Source: Actinomycetes bacterium (lineage in GTDB: Bacteria; Actinomycetota; CALGFH01). Taken from it: DNA of 16,176 nucleotides. Each line of letters begins with the position of its first letter. The first letter of the stretch is position 1. Of the stretch, positions 5,724 through 12,226 are shown piece by piece. A program made the translations under genes and the position numbers. The notes under the pieces were generated by a model. The model ran no database searches and was not told the origin of the DNA. It worked only from the letters and a program-made list of their open reading frames with translations. The DNA lies in NCBI GenBank assembly GCA_030152105.1, contig JASLIH010000066.1, positions 1 through 16,176 on the forward strand, written 5' to 3'.

Positions 5724-6464
5724 ATGCTGACCATCCGGCGCGACAACGAGATCCACCGCGAGGAGGGCGGCTGGTTCAGCGCCCGCTGGCACTTCTCCTT
5801 CGCCAACTACCGCGACCCCGAGAACGACGCCTTCGGGGCCATGCGGGTGTTCAACGACGACCGGCTGGTGCCGGGGGCGATCTGGCCGATGCACCCCCAC
5901 CAGGACGTCGAGGGGCTCACCTACGTGGTCGAGGGCAGCTTCCGGCACGAGGACTCGGTCGGCGGCGCCCCCGGGCCGCTGCCCGCCGGGGCCGTGCAGC
6001 GCATGACGCTGGGGTCGGGGGCGCTGCACTCGGAGCAGAACGCGTCGGAGGACGAGCCGATGCGGTTCATCCAGATCTGGGTCCTGCCCGACACCGCCGG
6101 CCTCGACCCCGAGGTCGAGCAGAAGGTGTTCACCAGAGAGGACCGCGCGGGGCGGCTGCTGCGGGTGATGGGCCCCGAGGGCGGCGAGGTGGTCAGGATC
6201 CACCAGGACGCCAGCGTGCACGTGGCCTCGCTAGCACCCGGCGACCAGGTCGAGCACCCGATCGGGCCGGACCGTGGCGCCTATGTGTACCTGATCGACG
6301 GCCAGGCCCGCTTCGACGGCGAGCCGGTCGCGACCGGCGACGCGGCCAAGGTGACCGGCCAGCCGTCGCTGAGCATCGCCGCCACCGCCCCGAGCGAGCT
6401 CATCCTGGTCGACGTGCCCCTGTCGTTCCGGCCGGTCGGGATCTGGGCGGGCGTCCGTGGCTGA
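5724..6464 (+). CDS. Pirin family protein (YhhW/quercetinase-like bicupin)
   Basis: A 246-residue bicupin of the pirin/YhhW family. The family N-terminus is present (GGWFSARWHFSFANYRDP), with FGAMRVFNDDRLVPG next. The metal site of the N-terminal cupin is complete: His57 and His59 in MHPHQDVEGLTYVVEG, and His102 and Glu104 in GALHSEQNASE. The C-terminal cupin (about 150-240) lacks such ligands, as is usual. Some family members, such as E. coli YhhW, degrade quercetin as 2,3-dioxygenases; others are regulators or oxidative-stress proteins, so the reaction here is open. The ribosome-binding site is AGGAG (5713-5717). The last 8 bases overlap the next gene, indicating co-translation with the luciferase-like oxidoreductase. 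Confidence 0.92.
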   Translation: MLTIRRDNEIHREEGGWFSARWHFSFANYRDPENDAFGAMRVFNDDRLVPGAIWPMHPHQDVEGLTYVVEGSFRHEDSVGGAPGPLPAGAVQRMTLGSGALHSEQNASEDEPMRFIQIWVLPDTAGLDPEVEQKVFTREDRAGRLLRVMGPEGGEVVRIHQDASVHVASLAPGDQVEHPIGPDRGAYVYLIDGQARFDGEPVATGDAAKVTGQPSLSIAATAPSELILVDVPLSFRPVGIWAGVRG

Positions 6465-7353
6465 CGCCGGCCTGCCGGTGCGGTTCGGCTGGTTCCTGGT
6501 CCCCGAGGCCGCCGACCCCCCGGCCCTGGTCGAGGAGGCGCGCCTGGCCGAGCGGGCCGGGTTCGACCTCATCGGCGTCCAGGACCACCCCTACCAGCGC
6601 CGCCACCTCGACACCTTCACGCTGCTGGCCGCCCTGGCCCCGGCCACCGAGCGGATCGGGCTGTTCCCGGACGTCGCCAGCCTGCCCCTGCGCCACCCGG
6701 CCATGCTGGCCAAGGCGGCCGCCTCCCTCGATCTCGTCTCCGGGGGCCGGTTCGAGCTGGGCCTGGGGGCGGGCGCGTTCTGGGACGCGATCGCGGCCAT
6801 GGGCGGCCCCCGCCGCTCCCCGGGCGAGGCCGTCGAGGCCATCGAGGAGGCGATCGGGCTCCTCCGGCGGTTGTGGTCCGACGAGCGGTCGGTGCGGTTC
6901 GAGGGGCGGCACTACCGGGTGGCGGGGGTCAGGCCGGGGCCGGCGCCGGCGCATCCGATCGGGATCTGGGTCGGGGCCTACGGGCCGCGGATGCTTGGCC
7001 TGATCGGGCGGCTGGCCGACGGCTGGGTGCCGTCCGCCTCCTACATGCCGCCGGAGCGGCTGGCCGGCGCCCAGGCCCGGATCGACGCCGCCGCCGCCGA
7101 GGCCGGCCGCGACCCGGCGGCAATCCGCCGCCTCTACAACATCTCCGGCCGGATCGGCCCCGGCGGCGGCGGGTTCCTGGACGGCCCGGCCGCCCAGTGG
7201 GTCGAGCAGCTCCTGCCCCTGGTCACCGAGATCGGCATGGACACCTTCGTGCTCTGGGCGGCCGAGTCGCCGGCCCGCCAGTTGGAGTGGTTCGCGGCCG
7301 AGGTCGCCCCGGCCCTCCGCGAGGCCGTGGCCGCCCACCGCGGCGGCGGTTGA
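6457..7353 (+). CDS. Luciferase-like (LLM class) F420- or flavin-dependent oxidoreductase
   Basis: A 298-residue TIM-barrel protein of the bacterial luciferase-like superfamily. Visible features are the first strand RFGWFLVPEA, LVEEARLAERAGFDLIGVQDH (24-44), LLAALAPATERIGLF (56-70), LPLRHPAMLAKAAASLDLVS (76-95) and GGRFELGLGAG (96-106). After these come the EAIGLLRRLWSDE helix, FEGRHYRV, the strand IGIWVGAYGPRMLGLIGRLA and ADGWVPS. This pattern matches actinobacterial enzymes annotated as F420-dependent, but an FMN-dependent monooxygenase cannot be excluded. The GTG start lies inside the end of the pirin gene (8-bp overlap), which argues for translational coupling and a shared physiological role. 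The substrate is unknown. Confidence 0.88.
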   Translation: MADAGLPVRFGWFLVPEAADPPALVEEARLAERAGFDLIGVQDHPYQRRHLDTFTLLAALAPATERIGLFPDVASLPLRHPAMLAKAAASLDLVSGGRFELGLGAGAFWDAIAAMGGPRRSPGEAVEAIEEAIGLLRRLWSDERSVRFEGRHYRVAGVRPGPAPAHPIGIWVGAYGPRMLGLIGRLADGWVPSASYMPPERLAGAQARIDAAAAEAGRDPAAIRRLYNISGRIGPGGGGFLDGPAAQWVEQLLPLVTEIGMDTFVLWAAESPARQLEWFAAEVAPALREAVAAHRGGG

Positions 7354-7366
7354 GGCAGACTACCGG

Positions 7367-7377
7367 GGTCACTGACC
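7367..7377. promoter_or_regulatory. Short palindrome upstream of bfr
   Basis: GGTCA-c-TGACC, with 5-bp arms and a 1-bp centre, lies in the 49-bp gap between the luciferase-like gene and bfr, 25 bp before the bfr start. It could be an operator or a small transcript hairpin. No convincing -10/-35 pair is seen beside it, and it is short enough to arise by chance. Confidence 0.25.
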
Positions 7378-7402
7378 GCAACCGACCCAGGGAGAGTCCC
7401 CC

Positions 7403-7873
7403 GTGCAGGGCGACCCGCGCATCCTCGAGCTGCTCAACCAGCACCTGACCTTCGAGCTGACGGCCGTCAACCAGTACTTCCTCAACTCCCGGATGTGCGC
7501 CAACTGGGGGTACGAGCGGCTGGCCAAACGCCACCGCGAGATCGCCCTGGAGGAGATGCGCGACACCGAGGAGCTGATCGACCGCATCCTGTACCTGGAC
7601 GGCCTGCCCAACCTGCAGCGGCTGGGCACGGTCAAGGTCGGCGAGACGGCGATCGAGCAGATCCGGCTGGCGGTCGAGCTGGAGCGGGCCGCGGTCGCCA
7701 ACCTGGACGGCTACGTGGTCACGTGCAACGAGGTCGGCGACCAGGGCACCCGCGAGTTCCTGGCCGCGATGATCGGCGAGGAGGAACGCCACGTCGACTT
7801 CTGGGAGACCCAGCTGGTCACCGTCGACCAGATCGGCGAGGCCCTGTACCTGGCCCAGCAGGTCCGCGACTAG
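7403..7873 (+). CDS. bfr: Bacterioferritin, with variant ferroxidase site
   Basis: A 156-residue haem-containing ferritin that assembles into a 24-subunit iron-storage shell. It aligns without gaps to E. coli Bfr at the key positions: MQGDPRILELLN start, Glu18 in FELTAVNQYFLNSRM, Glu51 and Met52 in LEEMRD, GLPNLQRLG, Glu94 in VELERAAV, and Glu127 and His130 in GEEERHVDFWE. Met52, the haem-iron ligand at the dimer interface, is kept. Of the six di-iron ligands five are kept, but His54 is Asp (codon GAC, 7562-7564). The GTG start is supported by a GGGAG Shine-Dalgarno sequence (7390-7394) and by homology from residue 1. It could be cotranscribed with the upstream luciferase-like gene (49-bp gap). 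Its stop codon interlocks with that of the convergent bfd gene. Confidence 0.96.
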   Translation: MQGDPRILELLNQHLTFELTAVNQYFLNSRMCANWGYERLAKRHREIALEEMRDTEELIDRILYLDGLPNLQRLGTVKVGETAIEQIRLAVELERAAVANLDGYVVTCNEVGDQGTREFLAAMIGEEERHVDFWETQLVTVDQIGEALYLAQQVRD

Positions 7874-8055
7874 GCGGAGGCGGCCACGGGCGGCTCGGCG
7901 TGCCTGGCCAGCAGCTCCTCGATCAGCGGGCAGCAGCCCCCGCAGGTGACGCCGGCACCACAGCGGGCCCCGACCTCCTCGAGGTCACAGGCTCCGCCGG
8001 TGATCACCTCGCGGATCTCTCCGTCGGTGAGGGCCCGGCAATGGCAGACGAACAT
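7870..8055 (-). CDS. bfd: Bacterioferritin-associated ferredoxin, BFD-type [2Fe-2S]
   Basis: A 61-residue protein with one BFD-like [2Fe-2S] domain. The cluster ligands are at the canonical positions: Cys4 and Cys6 (MFVCHCRALTDGEI) and Cys38 and Cys41 (GVTCGGCCPLIEELL). Cys23, Cys32 and Cys42 are extra. Known role of the family: Bfd binds bacterioferritin and passes electrons to its core so that stored iron leaves as Fe2+. The adjacency to bfr supports this partnership. The gene is convergent to bfr and the two stops share the tetranucleotide CTAG (7870-7873), so no terminator fits between them. It has its own promoter and appears leaderless: a TAATAT -10 ends 8 nt before the ATG. Confidence 0.93.
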   Translation of the reverse strand: MFVCHCRALTDGEIREVITGGACDLEEVGARCGAGVTCGGCCPLIEELLARHAEPPVAASA

Positions 8056-8063
8056 CGCCCCAG

Positions 8064-8092
8064 ATATTAGGCGGCCCTAAGTGTGGAGGCAA
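8064..8092 (-). promoter_or_regulatory. bfd promoter with overlapping inverted-repeat operator candidate
   Basis: On the minus strand, -35 TTGCCT (8092-8087), a 17-bp spacer and -10 TAATAT (8069-8064) place the start of transcription about at the bfd ATG (8055), so the mRNA is leaderless or nearly so. An inverted repeat TTAGG-4 bp-CCTAA (8067-8080) covers the promoter-proximal half of the spacer and the first three bases of the -10. Its arms equal the outer arms of the DtxR/IdeR iron box, but the 4-bp centre is far shorter than the 9 bp of that consensus. Repression by an iron-responsive regulator is plausible inference. Confidence 0.6.
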
Positions 8093-8099
8093 GAGGGGT

Positions 8100-8132
8100 C
8101 CGGGGCTCGAGGAGCGCAGCGGTGGCCCCCGG
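8100..8132 (-). terminator. Possible hairpin terminator of the kelch gene
   Basis: CCGGGGC (8100-8106) can pair with GCCCCCGG (8125-8132) with one bulged C, over an 18-nt loop. It lies downstream of the kelch-gene stop in its direction of transcription and upstream of the bfd promoter, so it could stop readthrough into bfd. It has no T-run. Confidence 0.3.
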
Positions 8133-8147
8133 TGCACAAGGCCCCGG

Positions 8148-9116
8148 CTAGCCCAGGTCGATGGCCTCGTTGGCCGGGGAGGTGTGGAGGCCGGGCTGGG
8201 GGCCGCCGGCGAGGACGTAGACAGTGTCGCCGACGGCGACCACGCCGAGGCCGTGGCGGGGGGTGGGCAGCGGGGGCAGGGAGCGCCAGCGGCCGCTGGC
8301 GGTGTCCAGCGCCTCGGCCTCCGGGAAGGTGGCCGAGGCCTCGCCGCCCACGGCCACCACCTGCCCACCGGCGGTGGCGGCGGCGGCAAGGCCGCCCCTG
8401 GCCGTCGGCAGGTCGGCCACCGCGGCCCAGCGGCCGGCGGCCGGGTCGAACGCCTCGGCCGTGGCCAGGTTCCTGCCGATCCCGCCGACGCGGCCCCCGA
8501 CCACATACACCTTGCCTGCGCTGGCGGCGGCGCCCAGGTGCTCGCGCGGGGTGGGCAGCCCGGGGGCGGAGGTCCAGCGGTCGGCGGCCGGGTCGTACAC
8601 CTGGGTGTCGCCGGCCAGCCCGCCGTCGACCACCCCGCCGACCAGGTACAGCCGCCCGTCGAGGGCGACAAGGCCGCCGGCCGAGCGGCCCTGGGGCAGC
8701 GGGGCCAGCCGGCGCCAGCCGTCCCCCTCCAGGCGGGCCACCTGACTGCTGGGGCCGTCGCCGTCGTTGCCGCCGGCGATGTAGAGGACCCCGTCCAGGG
8801 TGGCGGCCATGGCGTGGTTGACGGCCACCGGCAGCTCCGGCCCCCGGTCCCAGCTGTCGGCCCCGGTGTCGTAGACCTCGGCGGTGGCCAGGGTGGCGCC
8901 GTCGGGGCCGTAGCCGCCCAGCACCCAGATCCGGTCACCGACGGCGGCCGCGGCCACCTCGGTCCGCTCCGACGGCACCGCCGCCAGCGCCCGCCAGGCC
9001 TGGTCGCCGGCCACCGGCGGCGCCGTCGTCGCGGCCGGCTCCGGGGCCTCGCCGGACGTGCAGCCGGTCAGCCCGAGGACCGCCACCGCCGCCACCAGCC
9101 GCCACCGCCACCGCAT
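8148..9116 (-). CDS. Kelch-repeat beta-propeller lipoprotein
   Basis: A 322-residue exported lipoprotein. The start is set by a typical signal peptide: MRWRWR, a hydrophobic core, and lipobox LTGC with Cys19, followed by a Ser/Pro/Ala-rich linker. Six kelch motifs follow, recognised by their Gly-Gly doublets near residues 67, 115, 160, 207, 257 and 304. They have the usual partners: Tyr-Asp or Phe-Asp (VYDTGADSW, VYDPAADRW, AFDPAAGRW) and Trp, so a complete six-bladed propeller is likely. Such domains bind proteins or glycans, or resemble galactose-oxidase folds; no catalytic Cys-Tyr copper site is visible. The precise function is unknown. The open frame extends upstream to 9221, but that stretch is unconserved and overlaps the divergent gene. 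No clear Shine-Dalgarno sequence is seen; a hairpin sits 2 nt before the ATG. Confidence 0.87.
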   Translation of the reverse strand: MRWRWRLVAAVAVLGLTGCTSGEAPEPAATTAPPVAGDQAWRALAAVPSERTEVAAAAVGDRIWVLGGYGPDGATLATAEVYDTGADSWDRGPELPVAVNHAMAATLDGVLYIAGGNDGDGPSSQVARLEGDGWRRLAPLPQGRSAGGLVALDGRLYLVGGVVDGGLAGDTQVYDPAADRWTSAPGLPTPREHLGAAASAGKVYVVGGRVGGIGRNLATAEAFDPAAGRWAAVADLPTARGGLAAAATAGGQVVAVGGEASATFPEAEALDTASGRWRSLPPLPTPRHGLGVVAVGDTVYVLAGGPQPGLHTSPANEAIDLG

Positions 9117-9118
9117 GG

Positions 9119-9131
9119 CGCCAGCCTGGCG
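9119..9131. promoter_or_regulatory. 13-bp palindrome abutting the kelch start codon
   Basis: CGCCAG-c-CTGGCG is a perfect dyad with 6-bp arms, 2 bp upstream of the kelch ATG (minus strand). In the mRNA it can fold as CGCCA-GGC-TGGCG exactly where the ribosome-binding site should be. It could act as an operator in the 89-bp divergent region, or as a translational block. Confidence 0.35.
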
Positions 9132-9161
9132 ACCGGCGGCGCCCCGCGCAAGCCGACGCGC

Positions 9162-9196
9162 TAGGCTGGGACGCCGGCCGGGGACGCCAGAGGAGG
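9162..9196 (+). promoter_or_regulatory. Promoter -10 and ribosome-binding site of the aldehyde dehydrogenase gene
   Basis: TAGGCT (9162-9167) is a good TAnnnT -10 element, and AGGAGG (9191-9196) is a consensus Shine-Dalgarno sequence 9 nt before the ATG at 9206. No -35 match is evident. An 8-bp direct repeat GGGACGCC (9168-9175 and 9181-9188) straddles the expected transcription start. Confidence 0.45.
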
Positions 9197-9205
9197 CAGA
9201 GGCCC

Positions 9206-10672
9206 ATGAGCATCGCAACATCCGAGCAGGCGGTCGTCGAGAAGGTCACGCCGCGGCTGTTCATCGGTGGCGAGTGGCGCGAGGCCAGCGGCGGGGGCAG
9301 CTTCGCGGTCGAGGACCCGTCCACCGGCGAGGAGCTGTGCCAGGTGGCCGACGCCACCCCCTCCGACGGCATGGCCGCCCTCGACGCGGCCGTCGCCGCC
9401 CAGGCCGACTGGGCCGCCCACCCGCCCCGGGAACGGGGTGAGATCCTGCGCCGGGCGTTCGAGGCCCTCAATGACCGGGCCGACGAGCTCGCCCTGCTGA
9501 TGACCCTGGAGATGGGCAAGCCGGTGGCCGAGAGCAAGGCCGAGATCACCTACGCGGCCGAGTTCTTCCGCTGGTTCGCCGAGCAGGCGGTCCGGATCGA
9601 CGGCCGCTACTCGGTGGCCCCCAACGGCAAGGGCCGCCTGCTGACCATGCGCCAGCCCGTCGGCCCGTGCGTGCTCATCACCCCCTGGAACTTCCCCATG
9701 GCCATGGGGACCCGCAAGATCGGCCCGGCGGTGGCTGCGGGCTGCACGATGGTGATCAAGCCGGCCGCCCTCACCCCCCTGTCGATGCTCGCCCTCGGCG
9801 GGATCCTGGAGGAGGCGGGCCTGCCCGCCGGGGTCTGCAACATCGTCACCACCAAGCGGTCGGGGGCGGTGATGGAGCCGCTGATCTCCGACGGCCGGAC
9901 CCGCAAGCTGTCGTTCACCGGCTCCACCGAGGTCGGCCGCACCCTGATGGCCAAGGCCGCCGACAACGTCCTCCGGGTCTCGATGGAGCTGGGCGGCAAC
10001 GCCCCGTTCCTGATCTTCGACGACGCCGACCTGGACGCCGCCGTCGAGGGGGCCTTGATCGCCAAGATGCGCAACATCGGCGAGGCCTGCACGGCCGCCA
10101 ACCGCTTCCATGTGGCCGAGCCGGTCGCGGAGGCGTTCGCCGGCAGGCTGGCCGAGCGGATGGGGGCGATGAAGGTCGGCCGCGGCACCGAGGACGGCGT
10201 CCAGGTCGGCCCCCTGATCGACAAGAACGCCGTCGACAAGGTGTCGGAGCTGGTTGCCGACGCCCTCGACAAGGGGGCCAAGGCGGTTGTCGGCGCCCGC
10301 CCGGGCGACGGCCGTGGCTACTTCTACCAGCCGACGGTGCTGGCCGACGTGCCCGGCGACGCCCGCGTGCTCAAGGAGGAGATCTTCGGGCCGGTGGCCC
10401 CGGTGGCCGCCTTCGACGCCGAGGAGGCGGCGGTCGCGGCCGCCAACGACACCGAGTTCGGGCTGGTCGCCTACGTCTACACCAGAGACCTCAAGCGGGC
10501 CTTCCGGGTCGTCGAGGCGCTGGAGACGGGCATGGTCGGCCTCAACCAGGGCCTGGTCTCGAACCCGGCGGCCCCCTTCGGCGGGGTCAAGCAGTCCGGC
10601 GTCGGCCGCGAGGGCGGCCCCGAGGGCATCGCCGAGTACCTGGAGACCAAGTACGTCGCCATGAACCTCTGA
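9206..10672 (+). CDS. NAD(P)-dependent succinate-semialdehyde dehydrogenase-type aldehyde dehydrogenase
   Basis: A 488-residue member of the aldehyde dehydrogenase superfamily, full length. Catalytic residues are present: Asn162 in TPWNFPMAMG, Lys185 in VIKPAALTPL, GSTEVG (239-244) of the cofactor loop, general base Glu261 in MELGGNAPF, and nucleophile Cys295 in IGEACTAANRF. The C-terminal NQGLVSNPAAPFGGVKQSG and the overall pattern are closest to GabD-type succinate-semialdehyde dehydrogenases, which oxidise succinate semialdehyde to succinate in GABA and related degradation. Lys-Pro-Ala-Ala in the cofactor site leaves NADP+ or NAD+ possible. No GABA transaminase gene is in the window, so the substrate is by homology only. 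The start ATG has a consensus Shine-Dalgarno sequence. The lnt gene follows after 6 bp, so the two are probably one transcript. Confidence 0.9.
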   Translation: MSIATSEQAVVEKVTPRLFIGGEWREASGGGSFAVEDPSTGEELCQVADATPSDGMAALDAAVAAQADWAAHPPRERGEILRRAFEALNDRADELALLMTLEMGKPVAESKAEITYAAEFFRWFAEQAVRIDGRYSVAPNGKGRLLTMRQPVGPCVLITPWNFPMAMGTRKIGPAVAAGCTMVIKPAALTPLSMLALGGILEEAGLPAGVCNIVTTKRSGAVMEPLISDGRTRKLSFTGSTEVGRTLMAKAADNVLRVSMELGGNAPFLIFDDADLDAAVEGALIAKMRNIGEACTAANRFHVAEPVAEAFAGRLAERMGAMKVGRGTEDGVQVGPLIDKNAVDKVSELVADALDKGAKAVVGARPGDGRGYFYQPTVLADVPGDARVLKEEIFGPVAPVAAFDAEEAAVAAANDTEFGLVAYVYTRDLKRAFRVVEALETGMVGLNQGLVSNPAAPFGGVKQSGVGREGGPEGIAEYLETKYVAMNL

Positions 10673-10678
10673 CGGGCC

Positions 10679-12226
10679 TTGCCGAGCAGGTGGGGCGGCC
10701 GGCTGGCGGCGCTGCTGCTGGGGGCGCCGCTGGCCCTGGCCTTCCCGCGTCCCGGGTGGTGGTGGCTGGCCCTGGTCGGCCTGGTCCCGCTGCTGCTGCT
10801 GGCCGTCGCCGCCCCCAGCGGGGGCGAGGCGGCGGTCAGGGCCTGGCTCGGCGGGACCGGGTTCTTCCTGGCCGTCAACGCCTTCCTCTTCCCCACCGTG
10901 GGGCCGTTCATGGTGCCCCTGGCCATGCTCCTGGCCGTGCTGTGGCTGCCGCTCGGCTGGCTCGCCTGGGCGCTGCTCGGGGGCGCCGGACGGCCGGGGC
11001 CGAGGCGGCTGGCCGCCGCGATGGTGCTGATCCCGAGCGCGTTCGTTGCCGGGGAGGCGCTGCGCTCCTGGGAGGCGCTGGGCGGCCCCTGGGGGCTGCT
11101 CGGGGCCAGCCAGTGGAACGCCCCGGCGCTGTTGTCGGTGGCCGCTCTCGGTGGCGTCTGGGGGCTGAGCTTCCTGCTGGTGGCGGTCAACGTGGCCGTC
11201 GCCGCCGCCGTCGGCCGGGGGGTCCCCGGCCCGACCCGGGCGACGGCGGCCGCGGCGGCGGTCGCCCTCCCCCTGGCCGCGCTGGCCTTCTGGTCGCTGC
11301 GGCCGGCGCCCCCGCCGGCCGGGACCGTCCGGGTGGCGTACGTCCAGCCCGGGGTCGTCGGCCCCGTCGAGGAGCGGTTCTCGGCCAGCGAGCGGCTCAG
11401 CCGCACCCTGCCCGCCGGCGCCCGGCCCGACCTGGTGGTGTGGGGCGAGAGCAGCGTCGGCCGCGACCCGGCGGCCAACCCCGGCGACATCAGGCGCCTG
11501 GTCGGGGTGGCCGTGGCCGCCGGCGCGCCCGTGCTGGCCAATGTCGACGCCCAGCGGGAGGCCGGCGGCGGCATCTACAAGACCGCCCTGCTGGTCGGCC
11601 CGGCGGGGGTGCTTGGCAGCTACGACAAGATGCGGCTGGTGCCGTTCGGGGAGTACGTGCCGCTGCGACCGCTGCTCGGCTGGGTGACCCGGTTCACCAA
11701 GGCCGCCGCGGTCGACCGGCACCGCGGGACCCGCCTGGCCGTCCTGCCCGCCGGCAAGGTGGCCGTCGGCCCGCTGATCTGCTTCGAGTCGGCCTTCCCC
11801 GACCTGGCCCGGAACCTGGCCGCCGACGGGGCCGACCTGGTGGTGGTCCAGACCGCCGACACCACCTTCCAGGGCAGCTGGGGCCTTGACCAGCACGCCA
11901 GCCTGTCGGCGGTGCGGGCGGTGGAGTCGGGCCGCCCGGTGCTCCAGGCCGCCCTCAGCGGCACCTCGGCGGCCTTCGACGCCCGCGGCCGCCGCCTGGC
12001 CTGGGCGCCGGGCGGCTGGCGGGGCGCGGCTGTCGTCGAGCTGCCGCTGTCGGCCGAGCGGACCCCCTATGTCCGGACCGGCGACGTCGTCCCCCTGGCC
12101 TGCTGGGTCGCGCTGGCCGCGGGGGCGGCCGCCGCCGCGGCCAGGCGCCGGCGGCTCAGCCGCGGCGGTAGCGGGCGTCGAACAGGCAGTACGCCCCGAA
12201 GCACCCCAGCCCGGCCGCGACGATGA
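10679..12226 (+). CDS. lnt: Apolipoprotein N-acyltransferase
   Basis: A 515-residue integral membrane enzyme that adds the third acyl chain to lipoproteins at the outer face of the cytoplasmic membrane. Hydrophobic helices fill residues 8-205, including the conserved GGPWGLLGASQW (135-146). A nitrilase-like domain follows from about 216 to 460 with the Glu-Lys-Cys triad: Glu257 (VVWGESSVG), Lys317 (YDKMRLVPFGEYVPLRP) and Cys368 (LICFESAFPDLAR). A last helix (467-488) ends in an Arg-rich tail. The start must be TTG: the stop of the preceding dehydrogenase is in the same frame and TTG is the only start before the first helix. Its ribosome-binding site is weak, suggesting coupling to the upstream gene. 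The last 71 bp overlap the convergent DUF1206 gene. Lipoproteins encoded at 4871-5692 and 8148-9116 are possible clients. Confidence 0.93.
   Translation: MPSRWGGRLAALLLGAPLALAFPRPGWWWLALVGLVPLLLLAVAAPSGGEAAVRAWLGGTGFFLAVNAFLFPTVGPFMVPLAMLLAVLWLPLGWLAWALLGGAGRPGPRRLAAAMVLIPSAFVAGEALRSWEALGGPWGLLGASQWNAPALLSVAALGGVWGLSFLLVAVNVAVAAAVGRGVPGPTRATAAAAAVALPLAALAFWSLRPAPPPAGTVRVAYVQPGVVGPVEERFSASERLSRTLPAGARPDLVVWGESSVGRDPAANPGDIRRLVGVAVAAGAPVLANVDAQREAGGGIYKTALLVGPAGVLGSYDKMRLVPFGEYVPLRPLLGWVTRFTKAAAVDRHRGTRLAVLPAGKVAVGPLICFESAFPDLARNLAADGADLVVVQTADTTFQGSWGLDQHASLSAVRAVESGRPVLQAALSGTSAAFDARGRRLAWAPGGWRGAAVVELPLSAERTPYVRTGDVVPLACWVALAAGAAAAAARRRRLSRGGSGRRTGSTPRSTPARPRR

Noticed and set aside
6400..7338. 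A 312-codon minus-strand open frame opposite the luciferase-like gene
   Set aside because: The plus strand has all LLM-family motifs; the antisense product is Gly/Pro/Arg-rich and unlike any protein family.
8067..8080. A canonical IdeR/DtxR box at the bfd promoter
   Set aside because: Only the outer TTAGG/CCTAA arms match; the centre is 4 bp rather than 9, so I report it as a generic inverted repeat and not as a proven iron box.
8184..9164. A 326-codon plus-strand open frame opposite the kelch gene
   Set aside because: The kelch propeller with signal peptide and six repeats is convincing; the other strand gives Gly/Ala/His-rich filler.
9667..11889. A 740-codon plus-strand open frame in a shifted frame across the dehydrogenase and lnt
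   Set aside because: Arg/Gly/Pro-rich nonsense composition; it is an out-of-frame shadow of two clear genes.
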